From Amoebophrya sp. A120 (lineage: Eukaryota; Sar; Dinophyceae; Syndiniales; Amoebophryaceae), in contig CAJINV010000012.1 in assembly GCA_905178155.1 (NCBI GenBank), positions 1,554,492 through 1,618,491 on the forward strand: DNA of 64,000 bases, written 5' to 3'. The notes beneath the pieces were generated by a model. It did no database searches. It saw nothing but the letters and a program-made list of their open reading frames with translations, and was not told where the DNA came from. The position numbers and the translations under genes were made by a program. Positions 10,716 to 20,141 of the stretch are shown one piece after another. Position 1 is the stretch's first letter, and each line of letters begins with the position of its first letter.

Positions 10716-13700
10716 ATGTTTTGCAGCAGTCCCAGCAGCCTTGCTACTTTTCATCTGCTTGCTTTACTGAAGCGCTTGCTTTTCCTTGCAGCAGCATTAT
10801 CATCAACCGAGCTTTACGAAGATTACGATACTCACCCCTACGTAGCATTCGGATTGAGTATTACGACCACTAGGTTGCAAGTACGCAGCAGTGGCCGTCC
10901 ATCCACGACAACAACTGGGGCACGACTTACAGCAAGTAGTTGCAGTGACAATCGCGATCAGACCGTGCCTGTTTCAGCGTCGGGCAGAACAAGCGTTCCC
11001 TTGTGTAGTAACGCTGCAGCAGGTGGTGGACAAGGACAAAGCACAAGTAGACAATTTCTACTCGCAGGAGGACCCGCCTCGCAAGTAGAAGAACCACGAC
11101 GTGTAGCAGCGGTTAAGAAGAATCCTGCTCCTGCTGCACCAAGCGGACTACTTTCGCCGCCTACTTTTTCCTGCTCTTTTTCTTTCGACGGAGTTAGTAA
11201 TATCCTCGGTGCTCCTTCTTGTCGCTGCGACCTGGCTTGCGGGAACCTTGGCGTGAACACAACTAATAACATGACGGTAGCTGCGCCGGAGCATGAAGAC
11301 GTAGTTCCGAAAACGACACCAGGTGCGTAGTTCCGAAAACGACACCAGGTGCGTAGTTCCGAAAACGACACAAGGCCGTGAGAGGCCTTGGCCTTCTTGC
11401 ACCAGGACGCATCTGTTATTATTCAGGGGACCCTTGCGGGGTTGGTTTCCGGTGAGGGATAGTCCAACGCATCGGCAGGTGGTTGCCCAGGGCTGCTGCC
11501 CGCTTCCTCAGGTCAGCCTAGTGGCTGGAAGACCCGCTGTCTGGGTGCTTACAACTAGGCTTCTCGCCTTCTAGCTGTCGGAGTAGGTTCCGCGCCGGGT
11601 GCGCCTTGCGGTAGATGCGGTTGACGCGGATTTTCCCGTGCGGGAGGTGGTTTGCCAGCTCGGCTTGCCTGGGTTGATATCGGAAGATGGTACTACTTCT
11701 ACGGGAGGAGACGCGTGGTTTCTCGGCCTGCAGGATTTCTTTTCCTCCCTGGTGTCGGCGGACGGGTCTTGGCTGTAGAGTCGGTGGCCTGGGGTGTGCA
11801 CTCTAACAGCTTCGACTGGCTCGCTGGGGCGCAATACTAGTTGAGTTCACCGCGCTCACAAGCGGTGAGAAGTTAGTCGCGTTGCTTTTCCAACTACGTT
11901 CCGTAGACTGACGCAGGCACGCAGGGCGCGCGCTTGGCCCAGTGAAGCGCCTCGACGACTATGTTGACGGGCGGCCTTCGAGGTTGTCCCCCTTCTCTGT
12001 CTCTCGTTTACTTTTCGGCCGCTCGGGGACCGTGTGAGGCTTCGATGCCACTGTAGGGGGCTTGGTCAGTCTCCGTTTGGTCTAGTCACGACTGCGCGTC
12101 GCTTTTTCCTTTCTCTCGCGGTTTGCCGCCTCCCTTGTCTTCGTAGAAGGAGGGATGAGGTTTACAGTTTGCAGGCCCGCTGCGCCGCCCTCGTCGATCA
12201 TGGTTAGGCTGCTGTCTCGCTGCCCCGGATACAGCCTCACCCGGACTGCCAAGCACTATGATATCCTGGGTAGTTGCGTTTGCGCTCTGCTGGTTGCAGT
12301 GCATTCTCCACGGGATGGCTTGCACGCCGGTGCATTCTTCGGCTGCTGGGGCCCGTTCTGCATGAGCGACCTGCGCTAGCTGTCTGCTCCTGGCGGGAGC
12401 CGTAACAGTTTCGCCTTGCTGGTGTTCGGGGTTGAAGCGCATGCTCGGTGCCCGCCGCTCATCATCTCATTTTCGAGGTGGTGCTTCGGGGTAGATCATT
12501 TTCGAGGAGTGACTGGAGGGAGTATTCCCCCGTGACTGTTTGTATATGGGCTGGCAGATCCCTAGAAGCTAATGCCTGTAGTTGTTGGTCTTCCGCCCCT
12601 TTGAGTGGGGTCGTTGGAAGGAGCCAACGCAGACGCTGTCTGCCGTTTGCGTATTTGGATTTCGCTGTGAAGGATGCACTTCTTTTCCCCCTCCCTCCCA
12701 CACAAGTGGCCGCTCACGTCGTGCCGGTTCGCCCGGACAGACGTGTTGGTGATGGAGTGGGCCGTTCCCCGCTACGGAAGCTAGGTCCGGCCTGCTTCGC
12801 CCAGCCCCTTCAGGCTCGTTCCAACGGGCCGCTTGGGCGGTGTTGGCTCTGTCTGGATAACACTCGGAAGGAACGCAGCGAAAATGACGGTAGCTGCGCC
12901 GGAGCAACAAGACGTCGTTCCGAAAACGACACCAGGTGCGGAGTTATTAGTGACGGATGCACCCCGGTGCATCGTTTTCGAGTAAGTGACGGCAAGTGCG
13001 CTCGCACATCTGAAAGGGCTGGCAGATCCCTGGTAAGCAAATGCAAGGGGTACGACTGGACCCGCTCTCCATGCGGGGGTCGTGCCAACAATTTTTCTCT
13101 CAGCTGGACCCAGTTAAGAGTGACTGGGGGCTGTGGTTTGCCGAGGTGGTCGCAGTGTTTGCGCCTCGATGACATGACTGTGGGGTGCATGATGGTAGGA
13201 TGCCAGAATAGGTTTTTGCGTCTCGATGGCATGACTTCGGTTTGCCGAGATGAAAGTGGCGCGAGTTTTTCGCCTCTCGATGACATGACTGTTGCGGACC
13301 CAGCGGGCGGGGTGAGTTTTGCCTTTCGTTTGGGTGCATGGCTGTGTCTGCCTCTTTCTGGGCAGGGCTGGGGCTTTCTTGATCTCAGAGGGGCTGTTGC
13401 CGGGTCTCATGGCGATGCCGCGATTTAGGCCGGCTTGTGGCCGCTGGCGGTCAAATTTTGGTTTGGGATATTTCGGCGGCTTTTCTCTCGATGGCACGGC
13501 TTTGGGGTGCTATAATAGTTGTGACGTTTGATATCCGGCTAACTTCCGCTACTCATTCTGGTATTGGTTTGGCTTCGCGATGCTTGCACGGTTAGAGTAT
13601 TCTTGGGTACTCACTCGAGTCAGGTAGCTGGTGATGGGGAAAGGAGTTCGAGTGTTTGGGGCCATTTTCGCGGATGTTTTGATTTGGTGTCCGAATTTAG

Positions 13701-16700
13701 GGGGGTTTTGAGGCTGTGCGTTGTAACGCAGAGGGGTTTTCAGTTGGTCGCTTCCCTATTTCGCGGGCATTTGTGTTGAGGAAGTAGCCGCGGGGCTGTT
13801 TTTCCCCAGGATATGGCTGTGGCATACCGAGGCAGTCAGGCCTCGCCGGCATGTTTGTGGATCGCCAGGGGCGGGCCGTCGGTTAGTTTCGGGCTTGTTG
13901 ATGAAGGGCGGGTTCTTGTGGAATATATTCCCTAGGGTATTGTTCGTTGGCCTTACACCTCTCGCTTGGCTCTGGGCACTGGCGGTTCAAACCCGTTCAT
14001 CCTATGACCTCGTGGGGGCTGTTGGTCAGTAACATGCCTAGTTCCAGGGCCAGGCGAGCAGTCAGGTGTAAGGTCAAAATCATGCACGGAGGTGGACCTT
14101 TTGCCCGCTCCTACTTCTTAAGGTGATCGCCATGGAACTTTCACAGCACCGGGCGGCAGCGAGGTAGTCTCGGGGGTAGTTCGGTCTCGGGTGTCCAAGG
14201 CAGCCTCCTCTTGGTTGTGGCTGGATGGGGTTTTTCGGCTCTTTGTTTTTGCGATGGGAAGTAGGTTTTCAGCTGAATCGCATCGGTTCTGCTCAGTTGC
14301 TCCAGGGCGGCTCTCTGTCCACTTGGAGTGAATGCCTGCGCACTCTTTTCGAGCAACAAGACGTAGTTCCGAAAACGACACCAGCTGCGGAGTTATTTTT
14401 GACATATCCACCCCGGTAGAACATTTTCGTGGAGTGACTGGAGGGAGTTTCCCCCCCTTCCGTTCTTGTATATGGGCTGGCAGATCCCTAGAAGCTAATG
14501 CCTGGAGTTTGTTGGTCTTCCGCCCCTCTGAGTGGGGTCGGGGAAGGAGCCAACGCGGACGTAGTCCGCAAGATTCGCTGGATAGTTTGCTTTGTGATGA
14601 ATTCACTTCGTTCTCGCGTTCTAATGAATGGTAGCTCATGTGCTCAGAGTGCACCGCAGTGCCATTCCGCCACTGAGGGCGCTTCCCAGCGGGGAAGGGT
14701 GTTTTAGGATGTTTGGATCTAATGGATGGTAGCTCATGTGCTCAGAGTGCACCGTAGTGCCATTCCGCCACTGAGGGCGCGTCCCAGCGGGGACGGGTGA
14801 TTTAGGATGGTTGTGCTCTAATGGATGGTAGCTCATGTGCTCAGAGTGCACCGTAGTGCCATTCCGCCACTGAGGGCGCTTCCCAGCGGGGAAGGTGGAT
14901 TCCGGATTGTTTTGCGGTTTTTGGACTAGTTGTAGTGGCGCTGGAGCAGATCGAGATGCGAGCAAGATGCTTATTGCTATTCCCTATTTTCGAGCCCTTG
15001 TAAATGTGGGCCCTTCTCTGTTTTCGCCTCTCATTCGAGCTGGATACTTCCGTACGGGCTCTGGCAAGATTCTCAAACTCGGGGTCCTAGATGGGCTGGC
15101 TGGAGATTGCTTTTGTTCGCGTGTCCAAGGTTTATAGAGTTGTGCCGGAGAGCCTTATGGTGCTGGATCAGGGTGCTTGGCGATGGCCTTGCGCGGGTTG
15201 GTCTTGCTGACGGATGGTTTGTTTCGGAGGGTTGGTTTCGGATGCGCGTATAGCTCGCATCCCGTTGGGGGCGCGGATCAATTGTCTGCTCTGTCCTGCC
15301 TGTTGGCCGTTCCAATTTTAGGCGGGGGCCGAGGTCTTTCTACACATTGCCCACGCAAGGACTCTTCCTGGAGGCGGACACGTCTTTCAGCGTGTCGTAG
15401 GACTAAGTACTCACTGCTTCGCTTTGTTGATGTTGCGGTCTGGCGCGCCTAGTACCGCGTTGAAACCTCCCTGACCTGAGGCACTTCTGTTTTCGGGAGG
15501 CTAGGCGCCTCGCAGCGCTGGCACTACACTTATCTCGGGGGCTGCCTTTTCTTTTTCGGATTCGCTTTGCCGCTTCATCTGCACCAGGGGAGCTCCGCTC
15601 TGTCCTCGGTCTCGCCTGGCTTTGGGAACAGGGGTCGTTTGGCACTGGCGGTACCCAATCCGTTACCCTTGCGAACTTGTTCCCAGGCTGGGGCTGGTGG
15701 TTCGGTGTCTCCTTCGTTTGCCCTCTGTTCCCATTGCGGGGCGAGGCCGGGGCTTTGTCTCTTGGATGCTTGCCCGCGCCAAAATATGCCTGTGGCGCGT
15801 GCGTTGCTATTGTGGGAAGGCCCAGCTGGGCCGGGGTCGAGCAACGAGCCGTAGCAACAAGACGTAGTTCCGAAAACGACACCAGCTGCGGAGTTATTAG
15901 TAGTAGCCTCCAAGAACGATAAGCAAGACGCTGCTGTACAAGTGGGCAGTGCACCGGGAACGGCAGGACCAGGAGTGGCGCCGGTTGAAAACAAAGGCGT
16001 GAACAACAAAATGCGGAGCCCAGCGCAGCATAAAGCTATCTACTGCATCCGGCACGGGACCAGCTGGCACAATGTCGCGTTTGTGAACAATCACTTCTCC
16101 AAAGATGTTTTTTTCTCGCCGAGACTTCACGACAGTCCTCTGATGAAGCAAGGCCACTTATCAGAATGAAAAATGCCCCCACCCCCGAACTTGAAAGCAT
16201 TTGTATTGCAAACCTTTCCAAATGAAACATTCGCCCTCTTGCACCTATCAGCATCACAGGTTTCCAACCGTGAATAGCGAAAATTTGTATTGCAAAAGAC
16301 CCCAGCAAGAGCGGCGCTTGTCATGCAAGCGATGCGATACACGCCTAGACTCCGCATCAGAAAGATTCATACTCGTTTCATGCATGACAAAAAGTTTTCA
16401 TTTGGAAACTCCGCATCACAAATTTTTGCAATTTGAGGGGTGGGGGGCACTTTTCACTGTAATACCACTTAGAAGCGCAGGAGTTCGGGTTGAAAAGTGA
16501 CTTTGCCAAGAACGTGAAGGACAAACAGAAGATTGATTTGGTGCTGGTGTCTCCCCTCTCCCGGGCCATCCAAACCCTGTCAAACATCTGGAAGGACCAG
16601 ATTCTGGAATTTTTCCCGGAAAATTTTCCAGCGGACAAGTGGGGCGTTGCGGATGCGGAAGACGAAGAGATTTGGGCCTGGACCTCAGATATCAAGTGCA

Positions 16701-19404
16701 AAAATGTCTGGGTCTGGAAGAGTCATGCAGTTTTTGCATGACACAGAAGGTCTGGCATGGAAGCTCTAGCATCACAGGTTTCGAGAAGCTTTCGCAATGC
16801 CGAATCCGCATGGCAAGTCCTCCACTTTGGTGACAGAAAGTGGGCAGCTTTTGCTACCTATGCAAGAGAGATTTTTCTGTGTTCTGAAATGCGCATGACA
16901 GTTTTGCACTCTTCCAGACCCGGACATCTTTGCAGTGCATACCAGAAAAGACGAGGATGACTGTGTCTTTGGATGAGTTGAAAAAGCAGCGGCTGCAGTT
17001 TGAAGAGAAGAACAAGATCCGGTTTGTCGCGACCGAAACGCTGCTGGAGTACGCCATTGGGATGACCCCGAACGTGCGCCAGGAAACAGCAACGCTGAAG
17101 AAGTGGTATCCGTGGGTGGATTTCGAGACATTGGTAGAACAAGAGGAATATCCTGTGCAAAAGGTTTTTATCGTACTCATACTAATTCAATTCTTGCATT
17201 CATGCATGAGAAGCAGAAGTCTAGAACCTTCATCAATACCTGATCCAGCATGACAAGTTGCATTCTTATTTTCCCTGTATTGCGAAAATTTTCTATGCGA
17301 TTTTTCCATCATTCTAGTACGATCATGCTGTTGCAATGCATAAGGAAAAGCACGAGGTCAACGTGTACGACTTGGCCAAGACAGCCTCGCACGTGAACCT
17401 ACGCACGGCAAATGCGTCTGGGTCATCTGGATTTGTGATGCGAAATTTGAAGGACAGTGAGCATTTGTGATGCATGATTTCGATTGGGTACTTTTTTTTT
17501 GTGATGCTGTGAGACCCACTTTGTCATGCAAAACACGGTAGTAGAGCAAGAACTCCCAATAGATCATACCACCGGAGATGAAATTTGTGATGCGTGGATA
17601 CCGTCGTGCAAAAGATCGGGCTGTCGTGCAATTATACTCAGCAACGCAAATTCGCCGCGTCCTGCGAGACCACAGATTTTTGCATTCGATAGCGCCCTGA
17701 ATTTGTCGAAACCTACCACCTATCAAATGTAAAAATGTCTGGGTCTGGAAGATTCTGAGACTTGTCATGCATGTTTTGCATGACCCAGGATGTCTGCAAT
17801 GCACGACCGCGCATCACAGATTTTGCGAGAGCTTCCTGATGCCTACTCCGCATGACAAACGCCCTCCCCTCGTAGCACAAACTAGACTCCTCTTGCTGGT
17901 CATGCAATACAGATTTTTCTAGAGTCCAAAGTTAGCATCACAAGTTCCAATCTTCCAGACCCATACACTTTTACATTTGATACCACCTGGACGGAAACGC
18001 GGTCGCCTTCGACTATGAACTGCAAAAGTATCGTATTCGTATAAATGCATCACAAATTTCTTCAGCATGAGAAATTTGTAATGCGGATTTATCGCAATAA
18101 AGAGATTTGTAATGCATGACTGCAATTAATACTACGAACGAGTGCGATACTTTTGCAGTTCACATCGACCCGAAGCTAACCAAGGGAGTCTCCTTCCCCC
18201 AAGAGACGAAAAGCGCATTGCAGCACCGGATCCAGCTATCGCAAGAAAAAACTGTTTCACTGTGAACCTGTAATGCAGAAAATGGAACACAGAACTATTT
18301 GTCTTGCTACACCTGCAAGACATTGGATTTTCAAGCGTGTTTTCCCTTGGGCAACGCGCATGGAAAATTTTCGGTGTCATGTGTGTCAAACTTGTGATGC
18401 AAATCTTGCAAAACCATCACAGTGAAATAGTTTTTTTTGGGATACCAGCAGTTCAAAAAGCTGGTGTTGACGAACGAGCTTACCCAACAGGCGAAGCAGA
18501 TCGCCGTGGTGGCGCACAGTGGTATTCTGCAACTGATGATGTTTGGCGAGTTTTTATCCTGAGCAAAAACGTCCCCGCCCCAGAGCCAAGATGAGGAATC
18601 TGCTAGACAAATCAACCAGATTTGGTTGCTGCGCATGACAAGTTTGGCCTTGTACTGTAATCCTGTTTGACTAGCTCAGAAGCATAACAGATCTAGCATA
18701 GCATGCTGATTGGAGCATCACAAAGCCCAGAACACGACTAGAAAATGCTTCTCATGGGTCTGCGCATGAGAAACATGTGAGGCATGCAGATTTGCATGAC
18801 AACTCTGGGGCGGGGACGTTTTTATACAGGATTTCTTGGGGAGCGGTTCCACAAGGACCCGTTGAAGTATGAGAACGCCGAACTCCCCCTCCCCCTCATT
18901 TGTCATGCGAGCACCCAAATCCAGTTGCTGCTTTGTGGCACTGTTTGCATAATACAAATTTGGGGAGCCCATCAAACAGTACTACGTACACTGAGCGCAT
19001 GAACTACTTGTCATGCGCAGCTAACACGTGTGGTGGTTTTCGTATTGCTGTTCATGCAATACAAATGAGGGGGAGACAGGGGAGTTGTGCACTCTCATAT
19101 GAAGCACGTGTTTCCCTACGAGTATCTCGTGGACACCGAGGAAACATTCGAAGTGGAAGATCATGCGGAGGGTATCCAGTCAGGTAAAATAATCTTCACC
19201 CTTAAAAATCTCTTTTGTGCATAATGTGGAGATGAAGGATGTGAAGCACATTCATCTTGATGTTGCGCCCGTGTTGAGAATAAATACTGGGCTGACCCAC
19301 CTTTAGAGTGCAAAAATGTTCATGATAAATTCATATACTACTCTGATATTGAAGTAGATGGGGGTGGTGATGATTTTTTTGCTTTGGATGCAGGGGGACG
19401 GTGA
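10716..19404 (+). CDS. histidine phosphatase (phosphoglycerate mutase-like) superfamily protein
   Basis: Branch-2-like histidine phosphatase fold; substrate unknown. The catalytic RHG motif is CIRHGTSWHNV (about 16042). LVLVSPLSRAIQT (about 16540) is the second arginine block, and IAVVAHSG (about 18505) holds the C-terminal catalytic histidine. Exons: 10716-11322, 15886-16160, 16465-16690, 16941-17159, 17342-17407, 17691-17721, 17981-18014, 18174-18237, 18444-18555, 18834-18867, 19100-19193, 19307-19404. The N-terminal part is a hydrophobic leader (LATFHLLALLKRLLFLAAAL) followed by a Ser/Thr/Pro-rich linker, so a secretory or membrane form is likely. A 4.56 kb GT-AG intron sits exactly between VVPKTTP and AAELLVV. 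The last intron (113 bp) leads to an acidic tail ending DDFFALDAGGR, TGA 19402-19404. The ATG at 10716 is the first usable start but an upstream exon cannot be excluded. Nine introners. Confidence 0.82.
11301..11374. repeat. 26 bp tandem repeat x3 at the exon/intron boundary
   Basis: Unit GTAGTTCCGAAAACGACACC plus AGGTGC at 11301, 11327 and 11353. The first two copies recreate a CAG|GTGCGT donor. Confidence 0.9.
12490..12640. repeat. island module with GGCTGGCAGATCC, copy 1
   Basis: Close match over about 150 bp to 14414-14573 (TTTTCG-GGAGTGACTGGAGGGAGT, GGCTGGCAGATCCCTAGAAG, GGAGCCAACGC). A shorter relative lies at 12967-13044, and another outside this island at about 44560-44645. Confidence 0.85.
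14414..14573. repeat. island module with GGCTGGCAGATCC, copy 2
   Basis: See 12490-12640. Here it follows directly after an exon-derived copy (14350-14395). Confidence 0.85.
14619..14900. repeat. tandem repeat, about 98 bp x 3
   Basis: Units beginning CTAATGxATGGTAGCTCATG at about 14621, 14719 and 14818, each ending in a CAGCGGGGA-GG-rich segment. Few differences between copies. Confidence 0.9.
16161..16464. mobile_element. introner, family F
   Basis: Arms ATGAAAAATGCCCCCACCCC / GGGTGGGGGGCACTTTTCACT. TSD CCACTTA (16154-16160, 16465-16471). Splits GHL|EAQEFG. Confidence 0.92.
16691..16940. mobile_element. introner, family A
   Basis: Arms ATCAAGTGCAAAAATGTCTG / ...GGACATCTTTGCAGTGCAT. Shared CAGA in phase. 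Join WTS|EKTRMTV. Confidence 0.87.
17160..17341. mobile_element. introner, family B, diverged
   Basis: Arms ATCCTGTGCAAAAGGTTTTT / ...GTACGATCATGCTGTTGCAATGC. TSD approximately GGAA. Confidence 0.75.
17408..17690. mobile_element. introner, family A, diverged
   Basis: Arms CAAATGCGTCTGGGTCATCT / ...GACCACAGATTTTTGCATTCGAT. TSD CGC-C-G. Join NLR|PEFVETYH keeps the frame. Confidence 0.75.
17722..17980. mobile_element. introner, family A (reverse core orientation)
   Basis: Arms ATCAAATGTAAAAATGTCTG / ...CACTTTTACATTTGA. Perfect 8 bp TSD TACCACCT (17714-17721, 17981-17988). Confidence 0.95.
18015..18173. mobile_element. introner, family B
   Basis: Arms GAACTGCAAAAGTATCGTAT / ...GCGATACTTTTGCAGTTCAC. 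TSD TCGAC. Confidence 0.87.
18238..18443. mobile_element. introner, family G
   Basis: Arms GCAAGAAAAAACTGTTTCAC / ...CACAGTGAAATAGTTTTTTTTGGGA. TSD CCAGC. Confidence 0.88.
18556..18833. mobile_element. introner, family C
   Basis: Arms ATCCTGAGCAAAAACGTCCC / ...GGGGACGTTTTTATACAGGAT. TSD is T-rich and imperfect. Join GEF|LGERFHKD keeps the frame. Confidence 0.85.
18868..19099. mobile_element. introner, family D
   Basis: Arms GAACTCCCCCTCCCCCTCAT / ...AGGGGAGTTGTGCACTCTCAT. TSD TGAAG. Join DPLK|HVFPYEY. Confidence 0.87.
19194..19306 (+). other. GT-AG intron, last intron of the phosphatase gene
   Basis: Donor CAG|GTAAAA, acceptor CTTTAG|AG. The joined frame (IQS|ECKNVHDKF...) is open to TGA 19402; without splicing it stops at 19222. 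Confidence 0.55.
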
Positions 19405-20141
19405 ATGTAAGCGCGTGGACCGGGATCGGAAAATCATTGGCGTTCTTTCCTGAGGACCAGGACATCAACTTCTTGATGCAACTCCAAACTTTCAAGGAGC
19501 CGTTGATAACGAAGTGAAGATAAGGGAAGTTTGCGGGGACAGACTGGTGAAACAACCGAAGTTGTTTGTGTTTCCATGAAGACCACGAACGATGTTATGG
19601 AAAGTCTAAAGTTGGTGGTCGACATGCACACAAACACAATGACAATACAACTAGTTGACCTGGTCTTTGAAGAGCTTGCACTTTCGGGGTCCTCGCGGAG
19701 AATTTTCTGCACCCATGGAAACGGCGCTGCCGCAAACGCACCCATATTCGAAACGGCGCTGCCGCGAATTGCGAGGCGTATTTGCGGCGCCACTAAAACA
19801 AAGGATCTCGCTGTTCTTCTTGTTCGAGAAACAATCGATCATGACTCTTGTTGACCCCCAGCTATCTTCGGTCGTGTTGATCTTGTTTGGCTTCCAGAAT
19901 GCTCGTGGTTCTTGTTGCGATTGCAATTGCAACTTTATCGGTGCTTACGCCTCTACTACCATTTTCGGTACTTGTATATGCCTCTGGCTGAGGAAGAAAA
20001 AGCAGAGCTGTCGCTGTGCTGATCTTCCTCCCAATAGTCACTTTTCGATGGAAATAGTGCACGAAGACTGATTACTTGTCGGCGTTTTTTGCGGCCCGAG
20101 CCCCCTATAAGCTCTTGTGTTATAAATAACCGTCGAGGATA
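19405..20141. other. intergenic spacer
   Basis: Holds a 14 bp direct repeat (AACGGCGCTGCCGC at about 19720 and 19757) and an ATG at 19899 opening MLVVLVAIAIATLSVLTPLL, a leader-like 30-codon ORF that might be a 5' exon of the next gene. TATAAATAA at about 20119. No supported complete gene. Confidence 0.35.

Larger units (their letters stand above)
11323..15885 (+). other. 4.56 kb GT-AG intron filled by a repeat island with exon copies
   Basis: Donor CACCAG|GTGCGT, acceptor CACCAG|CTGCGG, so both ends lie in the same 20-odd bp word (GTAGTTCCGAAAACGACACC). Joined, the frame reads VVPKTTP|AAELLVV. Inside are two further copies of that exon end (12888-12945, 14350-14395), spaced about 1.5 kb apart. 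Also inside are a GGCTGGCAGATCC module (12490-12640, 12967-13044, 14414-14573), a 98 bp tandem triplet (14619-14900), several TCTCGATGACATGACT words (13160-13290), and a segment at 15650-15755 that recurs at 43360-43465. No independent ORF in it looks coding. Confidence 0.7.

Noticed and set aside
12448-13428. 326-codon ORF in the 4.56 kb intron
   Set aside because: Runs through repeated modules and an exon-derived copy; other copies of the same modules are read in other frames.
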